Source: Gemmatimonadales bacterium
GTDB lineage: Bacteria; Gemmatimonadota; Gemmatimonadetes; Longimicrobiales; Gaopeijiaceae
Length of the DNA: 54,730 nucleotides
Direction: 5' to 3'
NCBI GenBank assembly: GCA_007692665.1
Contig: REBP01000048.1
Location: forward strand, 1-54,730
A model generated the notes under the pieces. The model was not told the origin of the DNA, did no database searches, and worked only from the letters and a program-made list of their open reading frames with translations. Within the stretch, counting starts at the first letter, position 1, and each line of letters opens with the position of its first letter. The translations under genes and the position numbers were made by a program. Below are positions 38,279 through 46,524 of this stretch, piece by piece.

Positions 38279-38935
38279 GTGCCCCCAGCCCCGACCAAGA
38301 TCCTGTGCGTGGGGCGGAACTACCTGGACCACGCCCGGGAACTGGGGAATGAACCCCCCGCCGAGCCCCTCTTCTTCCTGAAGCCTCCGTCGGCCCTGGT
38401 TGCAGACGGGGAGGCGATCGTCCTCCCGCCGGGCGTCGGCCGCGTGGATTTCGAGGGCGAGGTGGCCTTCGTGGTGGGGCGGCGGACCCGCGGGGCACGA
38501 CCCGACCAGGGGTGGGAGGCGCTTTCCCACGTCCTCGCCATGAACGACGTCACGGCCAGGGACCTCCAGCGCACCGACGGGCAGTGGACCCGGGCCAAGG
38601 GGTTCGACACCTTCGCACCGGCCGGCGAGCCGGTGCCCCTCTCCGAACTCCGCGCGCGTGGCCTGGACCCCGCTCGACTCCAGGTCGAAACCCGCGTGAA
38701 CGGGGAGCTCCGCCAGTCCGGAGGGCTTGAACAGCTGGTGTTCCCGGTGCCGGAACTCGTGGCGTGGATCTCGGGAGTCATGACCCTGGAACCCGGTGAC
38801 CTCCTTCTCACGGGCACACCGGCCGGGGTGGGTCCGCTTTCCCCGGGCGACGAGGTGGAGGTCCGCATCCCCGGCGTCGGCGCGGTGCGGAATCCCGTGC
38901 GTCTCGGCGGCACCGACCCCGCTGTCCGGGTGTAG
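38279..38935 (+). CDS. fumarylacetoacetate hydrolase (FAH) family protein
   Basis: 218 aa from a GTG start. Begins ILCVGRNYLDHARELGNE, then FLKPPSALVADGEAIVLPPG, the metal glutamates in VDFEGEVAFVVG, MNDVTARDLQ, the lysine in RAKGFDTFAP, and LLTGTPAGVGPLSPGD. Members are acylpyruvate hydrolases, oxaloacetate decarboxylases or hydroxyhepta-diene-dioate isomerases; the substrate cannot be decided from sequence. It lies 45 bp after the small membrane protein gene and is probably cotranscribed. Confidence 0.88.
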   Translation: MPPAPTKILCVGRNYLDHARELGNEPPAEPLFFLKPPSALVADGEAIVLPPGVGRVDFEGEVAFVVGRRTRGARPDQGWEALSHVLAMNDVTARDLQRTDGQWTRAKGFDTFAPAGEPVPLSELRARGLDPARLQVETRVNGELRQSGGLEQLVFPVPELVAWISGVMTLEPGDLLLTGTPAGVGPLSPGDEVEVRIPGVGAVRNPVRLGGTDPAVRV

Positions 38936-38994
38936 CAGGCGAGCTCCCCCTTCCCACGCCACCCCCGCGCCGGAACTGCCCCCCCCGGGGGGGT

Positions 38995-39000
38995 TACCAT
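38995..39000 (+). promoter_or_regulatory. -10-like box directly before the TonB-like gene
   Basis: TACCAT ends 5 nt before the ATG at 39006, placing a predicted transcript start on or next to the start codon. It follows a C8G7 palindrome (38979-38993). No -35 match seen. Confidence 0.35.
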
Positions 39001-39005
39001 TGTCC

Positions 39006-39908
39006 ATGCCCTCCCCCCATCCCCCCACGGCGCCGCCGGAAGGCCCGCTCCATACCGGGGAGGCCGGCCGAAGTCGCACCCGCAGCCGTGAGAAGCGGGC
39101 CGTCGTCCTGGGGCTCGTCATTTCGGCCCTTCTCCACGTCGTGCTGGTCATCCTCTATCCCGGGATGCTGGACCGCGTCCCCGACGCCACGGTCCCGCCG
39201 GCCCCGGCTCCGCGGGAGCTCCCCGTGAGGGGGGTGGAGATCGTCACGTTCCGGGAGGTCGAGGACGACCCGGTGACGGACGAGGCCGAGCGCCCGCCCG
39301 AGATCGTGCTGGATCTTCCCGATCCTGTCCCGTCCGACGCCCCCGAGGCGCTCCCCCTCCCGGCGCCGCCGGCCATCCCGCGTCCCGGCCAGGGCGCGCA
39401 GGCGGCCGACCGCGATCCCGACCAGCGCACCGCCGCCGAGCGACTCCGGCCGCGCATGGGCGATCCCCGCCTCTGGGCGCCGCTGGACCGGGCCTACACG
39501 GACCTCACCGACGAGGAACGCGCCGAACTCTACCTCAGGGGGATGATCACGGACTGGAACGATTCGGTGGCCGTCGCGGTTGCTCTGTCGGGCGATGCCA
39601 CCGACTGGACCTACACCGACGACGAGGGCCGCCGCTGGGGACTTTCCCCCGGACGCCTCCATCTCGGCGACTTCTCCATCCCGCTCCCCCTCTCCTTCCA
39701 GCTTCCGCCGGGCCGTCGGGACGAGGCCGCTCGCAGGAACTGGGAGATCCAGGACATCCTTCGGGGGGTGGCTTCCGTGGAGGTTCGCCAGAGCTGGGCC
39801 GAGCGGGCCCGGGAAATCCGCGAGCGAATGGATGCGGAGCGATCCGGGGGTGGGCCGGGGCAGGGGAGCCCGCCCCCCGGCGGACCCGGTTCGGGCGGGG
39901 GAAATTGA
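39006..39908 (+). CDS. proline-rich single-pass membrane protein, TonB-like layout
   Basis: 300 aa. Short basic N-terminus (RSRTRSREKR), one membrane helix (VLGLVISALLHVVLVILY, about 34-51), then a Pro/Glu/Asp-rich periplasmic linker (APAPRELP, PPEIVLDLPDPVPSD) and a compact region with WNDSVAVAVALSGD and LHLGDFSIPLPLSFQ. The tail is Gly/Pro/Ser-rich. The start and linker look like an energy-transducing TonB protein, but the usual TonB C-terminal domain is not seen. Function unknown. It precedes valS by 124 bp. Confidence 0.65.
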   Translation: MPSPHPPTAPPEGPLHTGEAGRSRTRSREKRAVVLGLVISALLHVVLVILYPGMLDRVPDATVPPAPAPRELPVRGVEIVTFREVEDDPVTDEAERPPEIVLDLPDPVPSDAPEALPLPAPPAIPRPGQGAQAADRDPDQRTAAERLRPRMGDPRLWAPLDRAYTDLTDEERAELYLRGMITDWNDSVAVAVALSGDATDWTYTDDEGRRWGLSPGRLHLGDFSIPLPLSFQLPPGRRDEAARRNWEIQDILRGVASVEVRQSWAERAREIRERMDAERSGGGPGQGSPPPGGPGSGGGN

Positions 39909-40032
39909 CGGAGAGCGCCCCCCGGATGACCTTTCGAATTGCCGACGTTCCAGGCCGCGCCCCCCGGCATCCCGAGTCGACGCGCGGCACCTGAGCCCGC
40001 CCCCCCATCTCCTTCAGCGGATCTCCCCCCTC

Positions 40033-42855
40033 GTGTCCGAGCCCGTCCCCGATCCAGTCCACGATTCCGCGGCTTCCACGGCGCCCGGGGCCGACGCCCT
40101 CCCCACCCGCCTGGATCCTGCAGCCATCGAGGGCCCGCTCTTCCAGCGGTCTCTCGACCACGGCGTCTTCTCGCGCTCCGCCGCAGACGTGCTGGAGGGC
40201 GGGGCCGAGCCGTACGTCATCGTGATCCCGCCCCCGAACGTCACCGCCGTCCTCCACATGGGGCACGGGCTGAACAACACGGTGCAGGATGTGCTCGTGC
40301 GCTGGCGCCGCATGCAGGGCCGCGCTGCCGTCTGGGTTCCGGGCACCGATCACGCCGGGATCGCCACGCAGAACGTGGTGGAGCGGAAGCTGGCGGCGGA
40401 GGAGGGGAAGACCCGCTTCGACGTGGGCCGGGACGAGTTCGTGGGCCGGGTCTGGGACTTCGTGGGCGAGACCGGCGGTTCGATCCTGGAGCAGCTCAAG
40501 GCCATCGGGTCGAGCTGCGACTGGGACCGCACGCGCTTCACGCTGGACCCCGAGCTGTCCCGGGCGGTGCGCGAGGTCTTCGTGCGCCTCTACGAGAAGG
40601 ACCTGATCTACCGGGGCGAGTACATCATCAACTGGTGTCCGCGCTGCGGCACGGCGCTCTCGAACGAGGAGGCCGAGGGGGTCGAGACCGATGGGCGTCT
40701 CCATCACCTCCGGTACCCGTTTTCGGAGGATGCGTGGGCGGCTGCCGAGGCGGCGGCGTCGGCAGGCGCCTCGGCCATCGTGCCAATGGAGGGCGGGGGG
40801 TGGGCCCTCACGGTCTCCACGACCCGCCCCGAGACCATGCTCGGCGACACCGGGGTGGCGGTGCATCCCGACGACGAGCGCTACTTGGGCCTGGTCGGCA
40901 AGTCCATCCGGCTCCCGCTCGCGGACCGGCGCATCCCCATCGTGGCCGACAGCTGGGTGGACCGGGAGTTCGGCACCGGCATGGTGAAGGTCACGCCGGC
41001 CCATGACCCGAACGACTTCGAGATCGCGAAACGCACCGGCCTCGAGATCCTGAACATCCTCACCCCCGAGGGGGCCGTGAACGACGACGCCCCCGAGGCG
41101 TTCCGCGGCCTCGACCGCTTCGACGCCCGCAAGGACGTGGTCCGGGCCCTCGAGGCGGCGGGGCTCTACGCCGGCGCCGACAACCACCGCCTCACCGTGC
41201 CCCACTGCTACCGGTGCGACACGGTGGTGGAGCCCAGGCTGTCGGAGCAGTGGTTCGTGCGCATGAAGCCGCTGGCCGAGCCGGCGCTTGCGGCCTCCCG
41301 CGACGGCACGCTCCGCTTCCACCCGGAGCGGTGGAGCAAGACGTACGAGGACTGGCTGGACAACATCCGGGACTGGTGCATCTCGCGGCAGCTCTGGTGG
41401 GGCCACCGCATCCCCGTGTGGACCTGCGCGGACTGCGGGGAGGTCATGTGCGTGCGCGTGGATCCCACGTCCTGCTCCGCCTGCGAGAGCACCCGGCTCG
41501 AACAGGACCCCGACGTCCTCGACACCTGGTTCTCGTCGTGGCTCTGGCCCTTCAGCGTCTTCGGGTGGCCCGAGGAGACCGACGACCTGAAGGCCTTCTA
41601 CCCGGGCCACACGCTGGTGACCGCCCCGGAGATCCTCTTCTTCTGGGTGGCCCGCATGGTCATGGCGGGCTACGAGTTCATGGGCGAGGCGCCCTTCCAC
41701 GACATCTTCCTGCACGGGACGGTCCGGGATGCGCAGGGGCGGAAGATGTCCAAGTCCCTGGGCAACGGCATCGACCCGCTGGAGGTCGTGGACCGGTTCG
41801 GTGCCGACGCGCTCCGGTGGACGGTGCTTTCCATGTGCGGCGTGGGCACCGACATCCACCTCGACCACGAGGACCTGGAGGCGGCCTTCTCGCCGGGGCG
41901 GAACTTCGCCAACAAGCTCTGGAACGCCGGCCGCTTCACCCTCATGTCGGTGGGCGAGGGCGACGTGAAGGCGCTGGCCCAGGTGGAGGCCGACCTCGAG
42001 GCCACGGACCGGTGGATCCTGTCCCGGTTCCAGCGCGCCACCACCGGCATGACCGACGGGCTCGAGCGCTTCCGCCTCCACGACGTGGTGGACCGGGCCC
42101 ACCGGTTCTTCTGGGGCGACTTCGCGGACTGGTACCTGGAGGTGGTGAAGACCCGGCTCCGGGGCGAAGAGGGGGAGGCAAGCCGCGAAGCGGCCCGGGC
42201 GGTGCTCGTGCACGTGTTCGACGGGACGCTCCGGCTCCTGCACCCCATGGTTCCGTTCGTGACCGAGCACCTGTGGGACCGGATCCCGTGGCCCGCCGGC
42301 GAGACCCGTCCGTCCTCCCTCCCCGAGGCCCCCTGGCCCGTGGCCGATCCGGCCCGGGTGGATGCCGGCGCGGAGGCGGGCTTTGCGGCGTTCCAGGAGC
42401 TGGTGGCGGCGACGCGCAGCCTCCGGAAGGAGTACGGGGTGGGCGAGGGCGCCGAGGTCTCGGTGGTGCTGGTGGGCGCCCCGGAGGGCTTCCGGGCCGC
42501 CGTCGAGGCGGAGGCCCTCCGGCTTCACCAGTTCGCGCGGGTGGCCCGGGTGGATTTCGGGGCCGAGGCGGTGCAGGGCGTGGGGGCCACGGCGGCCCTC
42601 CAGAACGGCACGGAACTGTTCCTTCCGCTGGAGGGGCTCATCGACCTGGACCGGGAGCGGGAGCGCCTGGGCCGCGAGATCGAACGCCTGGGAGGACAGC
42701 TCAAGGGAGCCATGGCCAAGCTCGCCAACGAGAACTTCACGGGCCGCGCACCCGCCGACGTGGTGGAGAAGGAGCGCGAGAAGGCCGACACCTTCCGGCA
42801 GCAGCGGGACACCCTGCAGCTCAAGCTCGACTCCCTCGTGGCGGAGAGCGCATGA
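40033..42855 (+). CDS. valS: valyl-tRNA synthetase
   Basis: Charges tRNA-Val. 940 aa, class I. HIGH-type motif HMGH (75-78) in PPPNVTAVLHMGHGLN, zinc-type knuckle WCPRCG, the editing-domain block TTRPETMLGDTGVAVHP, KMSKS (571-575), and a second cysteine pair region CADCGEVMC...CSAC. The C-terminal coiled-coil arm (RERERLGREIERLGGQLKGA) is typical of ValRS. The start is GTG at 40033 with no clear ribosome site; no ATG is available closer to the domain. The stop overlaps the next gene by ATGA. Confidence 0.97.
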   Translation: MSEPVPDPVHDSAASTAPGADALPTRLDPAAIEGPLFQRSLDHGVFSRSAADVLEGGAEPYVIVIPPPNVTAVLHMGHGLNNTVQDVLVRWRRMQGRAAVWVPGTDHAGIATQNVVERKLAAEEGKTRFDVGRDEFVGRVWDFVGETGGSILEQLKAIGSSCDWDRTRFTLDPELSRAVREVFVRLYEKDLIYRGEYIINWCPRCGTALSNEEAEGVETDGRLHHLRYPFSEDAWAAAEAAASAGASAIVPMEGGGWALTVSTTRPETMLGDTGVAVHPDDERYLGLVGKSIRLPLADRRIPIVADSWVDREFGTGMVKVTPAHDPNDFEIAKRTGLEILNILTPEGAVNDDAPEAFRGLDRFDARKDVVRALEAAGLYAGADNHRLTVPHCYRCDTVVEPRLSEQWFVRMKPLAEPALAASRDGTLRFHPERWSKTYEDWLDNIRDWCISRQLWWGHRIPVWTCADCGEVMCVRVDPTSCSACESTRLEQDPDVLDTWFSSWLWPFSVFGWPEETDDLKAFYPGHTLVTAPEILFFWVARMVMAGYEFMGEAPFHDIFLHGTVRDAQGRKMSKSLGNGIDPLEVVDRFGADALRWTVLSMCGVGTDIHLDHEDLEAAFSPGRNFANKLWNAGRFTLMSVGEGDVKALAQVEADLEATDRWILSRFQRATTGMTDGLERFRLHDVVDRAHRFFWGDFADWYLEVVKTRLRGEEGEASREAARAVLVHVFDGTLRLLHPMVPFVTEHLWDRIPWPAGETRPSSLPEAPWPVADPARVDAGAEAGFAAFQELVAATRSLRKEYGVGEGAEVSVVLVGAPEGFRAAVEAEALRLHQFARVARVDFGAEAVQGVGATAALQNGTELFLPLEGLIDLDRERERLGREIERLGGQLKGAMAKLANENFTGRAPADVVEKEREKADTFRQQRDTLQLKLDSLVAESA

Positions 42856-44153
42856 CCAGGCGGCCCATGCTTCCGGTGTCAGTGCTCCTCCTGCTCTTCA
42901 TCATCGGGGGATGCGCCCGGACCATCGGGCCCACCGGCGGGCCCGTGCCCGAATGGCCACCCGAAGTCGTGGCTACCTTCCCGGACACCTTTGCCATCGT
43001 CGCACCCTTCAGCGGCCCCGTGCGCATCGAGTTCGAACGGACCCTGGCGGAACGCCTCACGACGGGGTCCCTGCGGGACGCCGTCGTCGTCTCGCCGCTG
43101 AACGGCGAGGTGACCGTGAGCCAGCGGGGCCGGAGGCTCGAGATCAGCATGGAGGGTGGGTTCCGGGCGCCTGCCGTCTACCGGGTCACCGTCCTGCCCC
43201 GGTTTCAGGATCGCTACCGGAACACCATGGATCGCCCCGTGGAACTCTTCTTCTCGACGGGGCCCGAATTCGACGAGACGCTGGTCGCGGGGATCCTCCT
43301 GGACCGCCTCACCGGCGAGGAGGTCGCGGGCGCCCGGGTGGACGCGGCCCCCCTGGAACCCGGTCCGACCTACAGCGCCGTCAGCGACAGCACGGGTGTC
43401 TTCGCCTTCCGCTACCTCCCGCCGGGCAGTTACCGGATCACGGCCTGGGACGACGTGAACCGGAACCGCGAACCGGACTTCACGGAGCGCCAGGCGACGA
43501 CGCAGGCCACCGTGGCCAGTGCCGACACCCTCGTCATCACCGAACTCGCACTGCTGGCCCCCGACACCACCGCCGCGGTCCTGGCTTCGGCCCGTGCGCT
43601 CGACTCCCTGGCCGTGGAGCTCACCTTCGACGATCCCCTCGACCCCGAGTGGACCCCGGCGGGCGTGCGGGCAACACTGGCGGTCAGCGAGGCCGCACGG
43701 GCGGCGGCGGCAGAGGAAGGGCGCGAGGTGCCCCGGGACGAGGATCTCCCGCGCGTGCTCGAGGTTCTGCACCGGCACGTGTGGGAAGCGCGGCAGGAGG
43801 CTGCTGCGGATCCTCCGGAGCCGGATGATCCGGGCGATCCGGGCGATCCGGACGACCCCGTGGTCGCCGCCCCGCCACCGGTGGTTCCGACGCCGGGCGC
43901 GCCGGTCCCCATCGATCCCGCCGCCCCCGGCGGCCCTCCCACCGGGGCGGAGGACCGGGTCCTTCCGGATCAGCGGCTCGTGCTGGTGTTCGACCGACCC
44001 CTGCCCTTCGGCATGCAGCTCGTCGTGCGGGTCGAGGGCGTCCGGAACCTGGCGGAGATCCCCGGCGGCGGTGGCGAGGCCGCGTTCCCGACCCCCCAGC
44101 GTCCCGAGGCCGCGCCGCCCGACCCCCCGGAGGATCCCCCTGCGGGACGATGA
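42852..44153 (+). CDS. lipoprotein with Ig-like domain
   Basis: 433 aa with a lipoprotein signal (VSVLLLLFIIGGC, C21) followed by a short TGGPVPEWPPEV linker, typical of the Big_5/Ig-like lipoproteins of Bacteroidota and Gemmatimonadota. The Big_5-like domain covers about 40-130 (PFSGPVRIEFERTL, YRVTVLPRFQDRYRN). A carboxypeptidase-regulatory-like fold follows (AGARVDAAPLEPG, TGVFAFRYLPPGSYRI, WDDVNRNREPDF). The later part has a low-complexity Asp/Pro/Gly linker. ATGA overlaps on both sides (valS and the HAD gene). Confidence 0.8.
   Translation: MTRRPMLPVSVLLLLFIIGGCARTIGPTGGPVPEWPPEVVATFPDTFAIVAPFSGPVRIEFERTLAERLTTGSLRDAVVVSPLNGEVTVSQRGRRLEISMEGGFRAPAVYRVTVLPRFQDRYRNTMDRPVELFFSTGPEFDETLVAGILLDRLTGEEVAGARVDAAPLEPGPTYSAVSDSTGVFAFRYLPPGSYRITAWDDVNRNREPDFTERQATTQATVASADTLVITELALLAPDTTAAVLASARALDSLAVELTFDDPLDPEWTPAGVRATLAVSEAARAAAAEEGREVPRDEDLPRVLEVLHRHVWEARQEAAADPPEPDDPGDPGDPDDPVVAAPPPVVPTPGAPVPIDPAAPGGPPTGAEDRVLPDQRLVLVFDRPLPFGMQLVVRVEGVRNLAEIPGGGGEAAFPTPQRPEAAPPDPPEDPPAGR
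43824..43858 (+). repeat. 9-bp tandem repeat in the lipoprotein linker
   Basis: GATCCGGGC-type units recur about every 9 bp, encoding DDPGDPGDPDDP in a flexible linker. Confidence 0.75.
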
Positions 44154-44713
44154 GTCGACCGGCCATCTTCCTCGACCGCTCGGGCACCCTCATCCGGGAA
44201 CCGGACTACCCGCTCCACGCAGCGTCGGTGGAGCTTCACCCCGGGGTGGGGGCGGCGCTCCACCGGCTGCGGGAGGCGGGCTTCCTCCTGGTGGTCGTGA
44301 CCAACCAGTCGGGGATCGCGCGAGGACTCTTTTCGGAACGGGAATACCGGGAGGTTGCCGCCCGGGTGGACCAGCTTCTCGCAGGTGTGGGCGCGCGCCC
44401 GGACCGAACCGAGTTCTGTCCGCATGATCCCCGGATCACCGGCCCCTGCGACTGCCGGAAGCCAGGCACGGGCATGCACCTGCGGGCCGCTGCAGCCCTC
44501 GACATCGACCTGTCGCGCTCCTGGTGCATCGGCGACCAGGTGCGCGACGTACTCCCGGCCCGGAAGCTCGGCATGGCCGGAGCGCTCCTGGTCCGGACCG
44601 GGTACGGCCAGGAGGAAGCTCCCGCGCTCCCCCCGGGCGTCCGGGCCGTGGCCGACCTGAGGGCCGCGGCGGAGGAGGTGACCGCCTTGACCCTTCGGAA
44701 CCCTTCGGGGTAA
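44150..44713 (+). CDS. HAD-IIIA phosphatase-like protein, GmhB family, altered active site
   Basis: 187 aa. Resembles D-glycero-beta-D-manno-heptose 1,7-bisphosphate phosphatase: VVTNQSGIARGLFSE, zinc loop C90, H92, C100, C102 (CPHD...CDCRKP), and CIGDQVRDV (D129, D133). Motif I reads FLDRSGTL. The nucleophile D9 is present, but the general acid/base two residues on is Ser (S11) instead of Asp, so activity may be weak, changed or absent. The ATGA overlap ties it to the Ig-like lipoprotein gene. No other heptose gene is nearby. Confidence 0.85.
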   Translation: MSRPAIFLDRSGTLIREPDYPLHAASVELHPGVGAALHRLREAGFLLVVVTNQSGIARGLFSEREYREVAARVDQLLAGVGARPDRTEFCPHDPRITGPCDCRKPGTGMHLRAAAALDIDLSRSWCIGDQVRDVLPARKLGMAGALLVRTGYGQEEAPALPPGVRAVADLRAAAEEVTALTLRNPSG

Positions 44714-44716
44714 TTT
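44687..44716 (+). promoter_or_regulatory. putative promoter for the IscA-type gene
   Basis: TTGACC (44687-44692, five of six consensus), 18 bp, TAATTT (44711-44716), at the end of the HAD gene. Leader to 44803 about 80 nt. Confidence 0.5.
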
Positions 44717-44802
44717 CATGGGTAGCGAGCACCCCACGTGTCCGAGGGCCCCAGGCGTTGTTTTCCATGGCGCCGCGGCGCCCCTGAAGGAAGGAAGCAA
44801 GC

Positions 44803-45135
44803 ATGCAGATCGCCCTGAGTGAAACCGCCCGGACGAAGGTCTCGGGCTTCATGGACGAGCACGGCGCCGCAGAGGGTGCCGGGCTCCGTGTGGCCGTTCT
44901 CCCCGGTGGCTGTTCCGGGTTCCAGTACGGGTTGAACATCGAGGACGCACCCGAATCCGATGACGAGGTTCTCGACCTCGACGGCGGGGTGCGCATCTTC
45001 GTGGATCCGTTCAGCGCCCAGTACCTCGAGGGCATCGAGATCGACTACGTCACGACGATGATGGGCGCGGGGTTCACCTTCAAGAACCCCGCCGCTGCCG
45101 GTGGCTGTGGCTGCGGCAGCTCGTTCACGACCTGA
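44803..45135 (+). CDS. iron-sulfur cluster assembly accessory protein (IscA/ErpA/HesB family)
   Basis: A-type carrier of Fe-S clusters. 110 aa with the three ligand cysteines: C37 (PGGCSGFQYGL) and C102, C104 in GGCGCGSSF near the C-terminus. DYVTTMMGAGFTFKNP is typical. The ATG has AAGGAAGGAAG just upstream. Own putative promoter at 44687. Which A-type carrier (IscA, ErpA, SufA) cannot be settled. Confidence 0.93.
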   Translation: MQIALSETARTKVSGFMDEHGAAEGAGLRVAVLPGGCSGFQYGLNIEDAPESDDEVLDLDGGVRIFVDPFSAQYLEGIEIDYVTTMMGAGFTFKNPAAAGGCGCGSSFTT

Positions 45136-45178
45136 TTTCCGTCTTCGCCGTCGTTCCCGCCTCCCGCGCCCCGGCCCC

Positions 45179-45868
45179 ATGACCGTCGTCCACGACGGAG
45201 CGCGGCTCCGCATCTCCGTGTTCACCGGGGGGCCGTTTCAGGAAAACTGCTACCTGGTGCACTGTGTGGCTTCCGGCCGCGCCGCCGTCGTCGATCCGGG
45301 CGCTGCGACGCCGGAACTCGTCCAGGCCGCGACGAAGGCCGGCCTCACCCCCGAGGTGATCTGGCTCACCCACGCCCACCTGGACCATGTGGACGGGATC
45401 CCGGCCCTTCTCGGGGCCTTCGAGGTTCCCATCGCGCTCCATCCGGACGACCATGAACTCTACCGCCGGGCCCCGGACCAGGCCCGGGCGTTCGGGCTGC
45501 CCTTCCTCGGGGAGCTGCCGGATCCGTCCCTCGAGTTCGAGGCGGGCCAGGAAATCGTGCTGGGCGAGTGTCGCTTCGACGTGCGCCATGCACCCGGGCA
45601 TGCCCCGGGGCACGTGGTCCTTGTCGAGCACGACGAGGCGGTGGCCCTCGTGGGGGACGTGATCTTCCAGCGGTCCATCGGTCGCACGGATCTTCCCGGC
45701 GGCGACACGCAGGCGCTTCTGGCCTCCATCCGCCGCGAGATCCTGACCCTGCCCGACGGGGTCCGTCTCCTCCCCGGACACGGCCCCCCCACGTCGGTGG
45801 GTGACGAACGGATGGGCAACCCGTTCCTGCGTCCCATGACCGGCGGTCCGGGGAGAACACTGGCGTGA
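45179..45868 (+). CDS. MBL-fold metallo-hydrolase (glyoxalase II-like)
   Basis: 229 aa, cytoplasmic. The metal motif THAHLDH gives H65, H67, D69 and H70; APGHAPGHV supplies a further His, VGDVIF the bridging Asp, and LLPGHGP the last His. The start VFTGGPFQENCYLV and QRSIGRTDLPGGD are those of the YcbL/glyoxalase II-like subgroup that hydrolyses thioesters. Substrate inferred only. 43 bp after the IscA-type gene; GTGA overlap with purN. Confidence 0.9.
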   Translation: MTVVHDGARLRISVFTGGPFQENCYLVHCVASGRAAVVDPGAATPELVQAATKAGLTPEVIWLTHAHLDHVDGIPALLGAFEVPIALHPDDHELYRRAPDQARAFGLPFLGELPDPSLEFEAGQEIVLGECRFDVRHAPGHAPGHVVLVEHDEAVALVGDVIFQRSIGRTDLPGGDTQALLASIRREILTLPDGVRLLPGHGPPTSVGDERMGNPFLRPMTGGPGRTLA

Positions 45869-46524
45869 CCGTCCCGACGGTCCTCTTCGCATCGGGAACC
45901 GGATCCAACGTCGGGGCACTCCTCGAAGCGTGCCGCACCCTGCCTGCCGCATGGCACCCGGCCCTCCTCGTCTCCGATCGGGAGGATGCGCCGGTCCTCG
46001 ACCTTGCGCGGGCGCACGAGCTGGCGGCGGTGGTCGTGCCCCCCGGGGAGGACTTCGAGGCCCGCCTCCTCGAGGTCCTGGACGACGTCGACGGGGAGGG
46101 CCGTCCGGCGCTCCTCGTTCTCGCCGGATACCTGCGGCTCGTTCCGGCCGGTGTCGTCGATCGGTTCTCGGGGCGGATCCTCAATGTCCACCCCAGCCTC
46201 CTTCCTGCCTTCGGAGGACGGGGGATGTACGGCCGCAGGATCCACGAGGCCGTGCTGGCCCGGGGCGTGCAGGTGACGGGGGCTACGGTGCACCTTGTCG
46301 ACGAGCATTTCGACGCGGGGCCCATCCTGGCCCAGTGGCCGGTGCCGGTGCACGCCGGAGACACGCCGGAGACGCTGGCGGCCCGCGTTCTTGCCACCGA
46401 ACACCGACTCTACCCGCTGGTCGTCGACCACGTGGCCCGCGCCCTCGAACAGGGCGCCGAGCCCACTCCGCTTCCGCCCGATTCCTCCTCCCGCCCTACC
46501 CGATCCGGACTGGTCTTCCCATGA
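45865..46524 (+). CDS. purN: phosphoribosylglycinamide formyltransferase
   Basis: Formylates GAR with 10-formyl-THF, step 3 of purine synthesis. 219 aa; catalytic N107, H109 (ILNVHPSLLPAFGG) and D150 (EHFDAGPI), preceded by the phosphate loop ASGTGSN. Start is GTG in a GTGA overlap with the MBL gene. The C-terminal 20 residues are a Pro/Ser-rich tail. It runs into purH through ATGA, so both late purine genes are coupled. Confidence 0.95.
   Translation: MTVPTVLFASGTGSNVGALLEACRTLPAAWHPALLVSDREDAPVLDLARAHELAAVVVPPGEDFEARLLEVLDDVDGEGRPALLVLAGYLRLVPAGVVDRFSGRILNVHPSLLPAFGGRGMYGRRIHEAVLARGVQVTGATVHLVDEHFDAGPILAQWPVPVHAGDTPETLAARVLATEHRLYPLVVDHVARALEQGAEPTPLPPDSSSRPTRSGLVFP

Noticed and set aside
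38979-38993. C8G7 palindrome as a terminator
   Set aside because: No loop or T-run, so a stable RNA terminator is unlikely.
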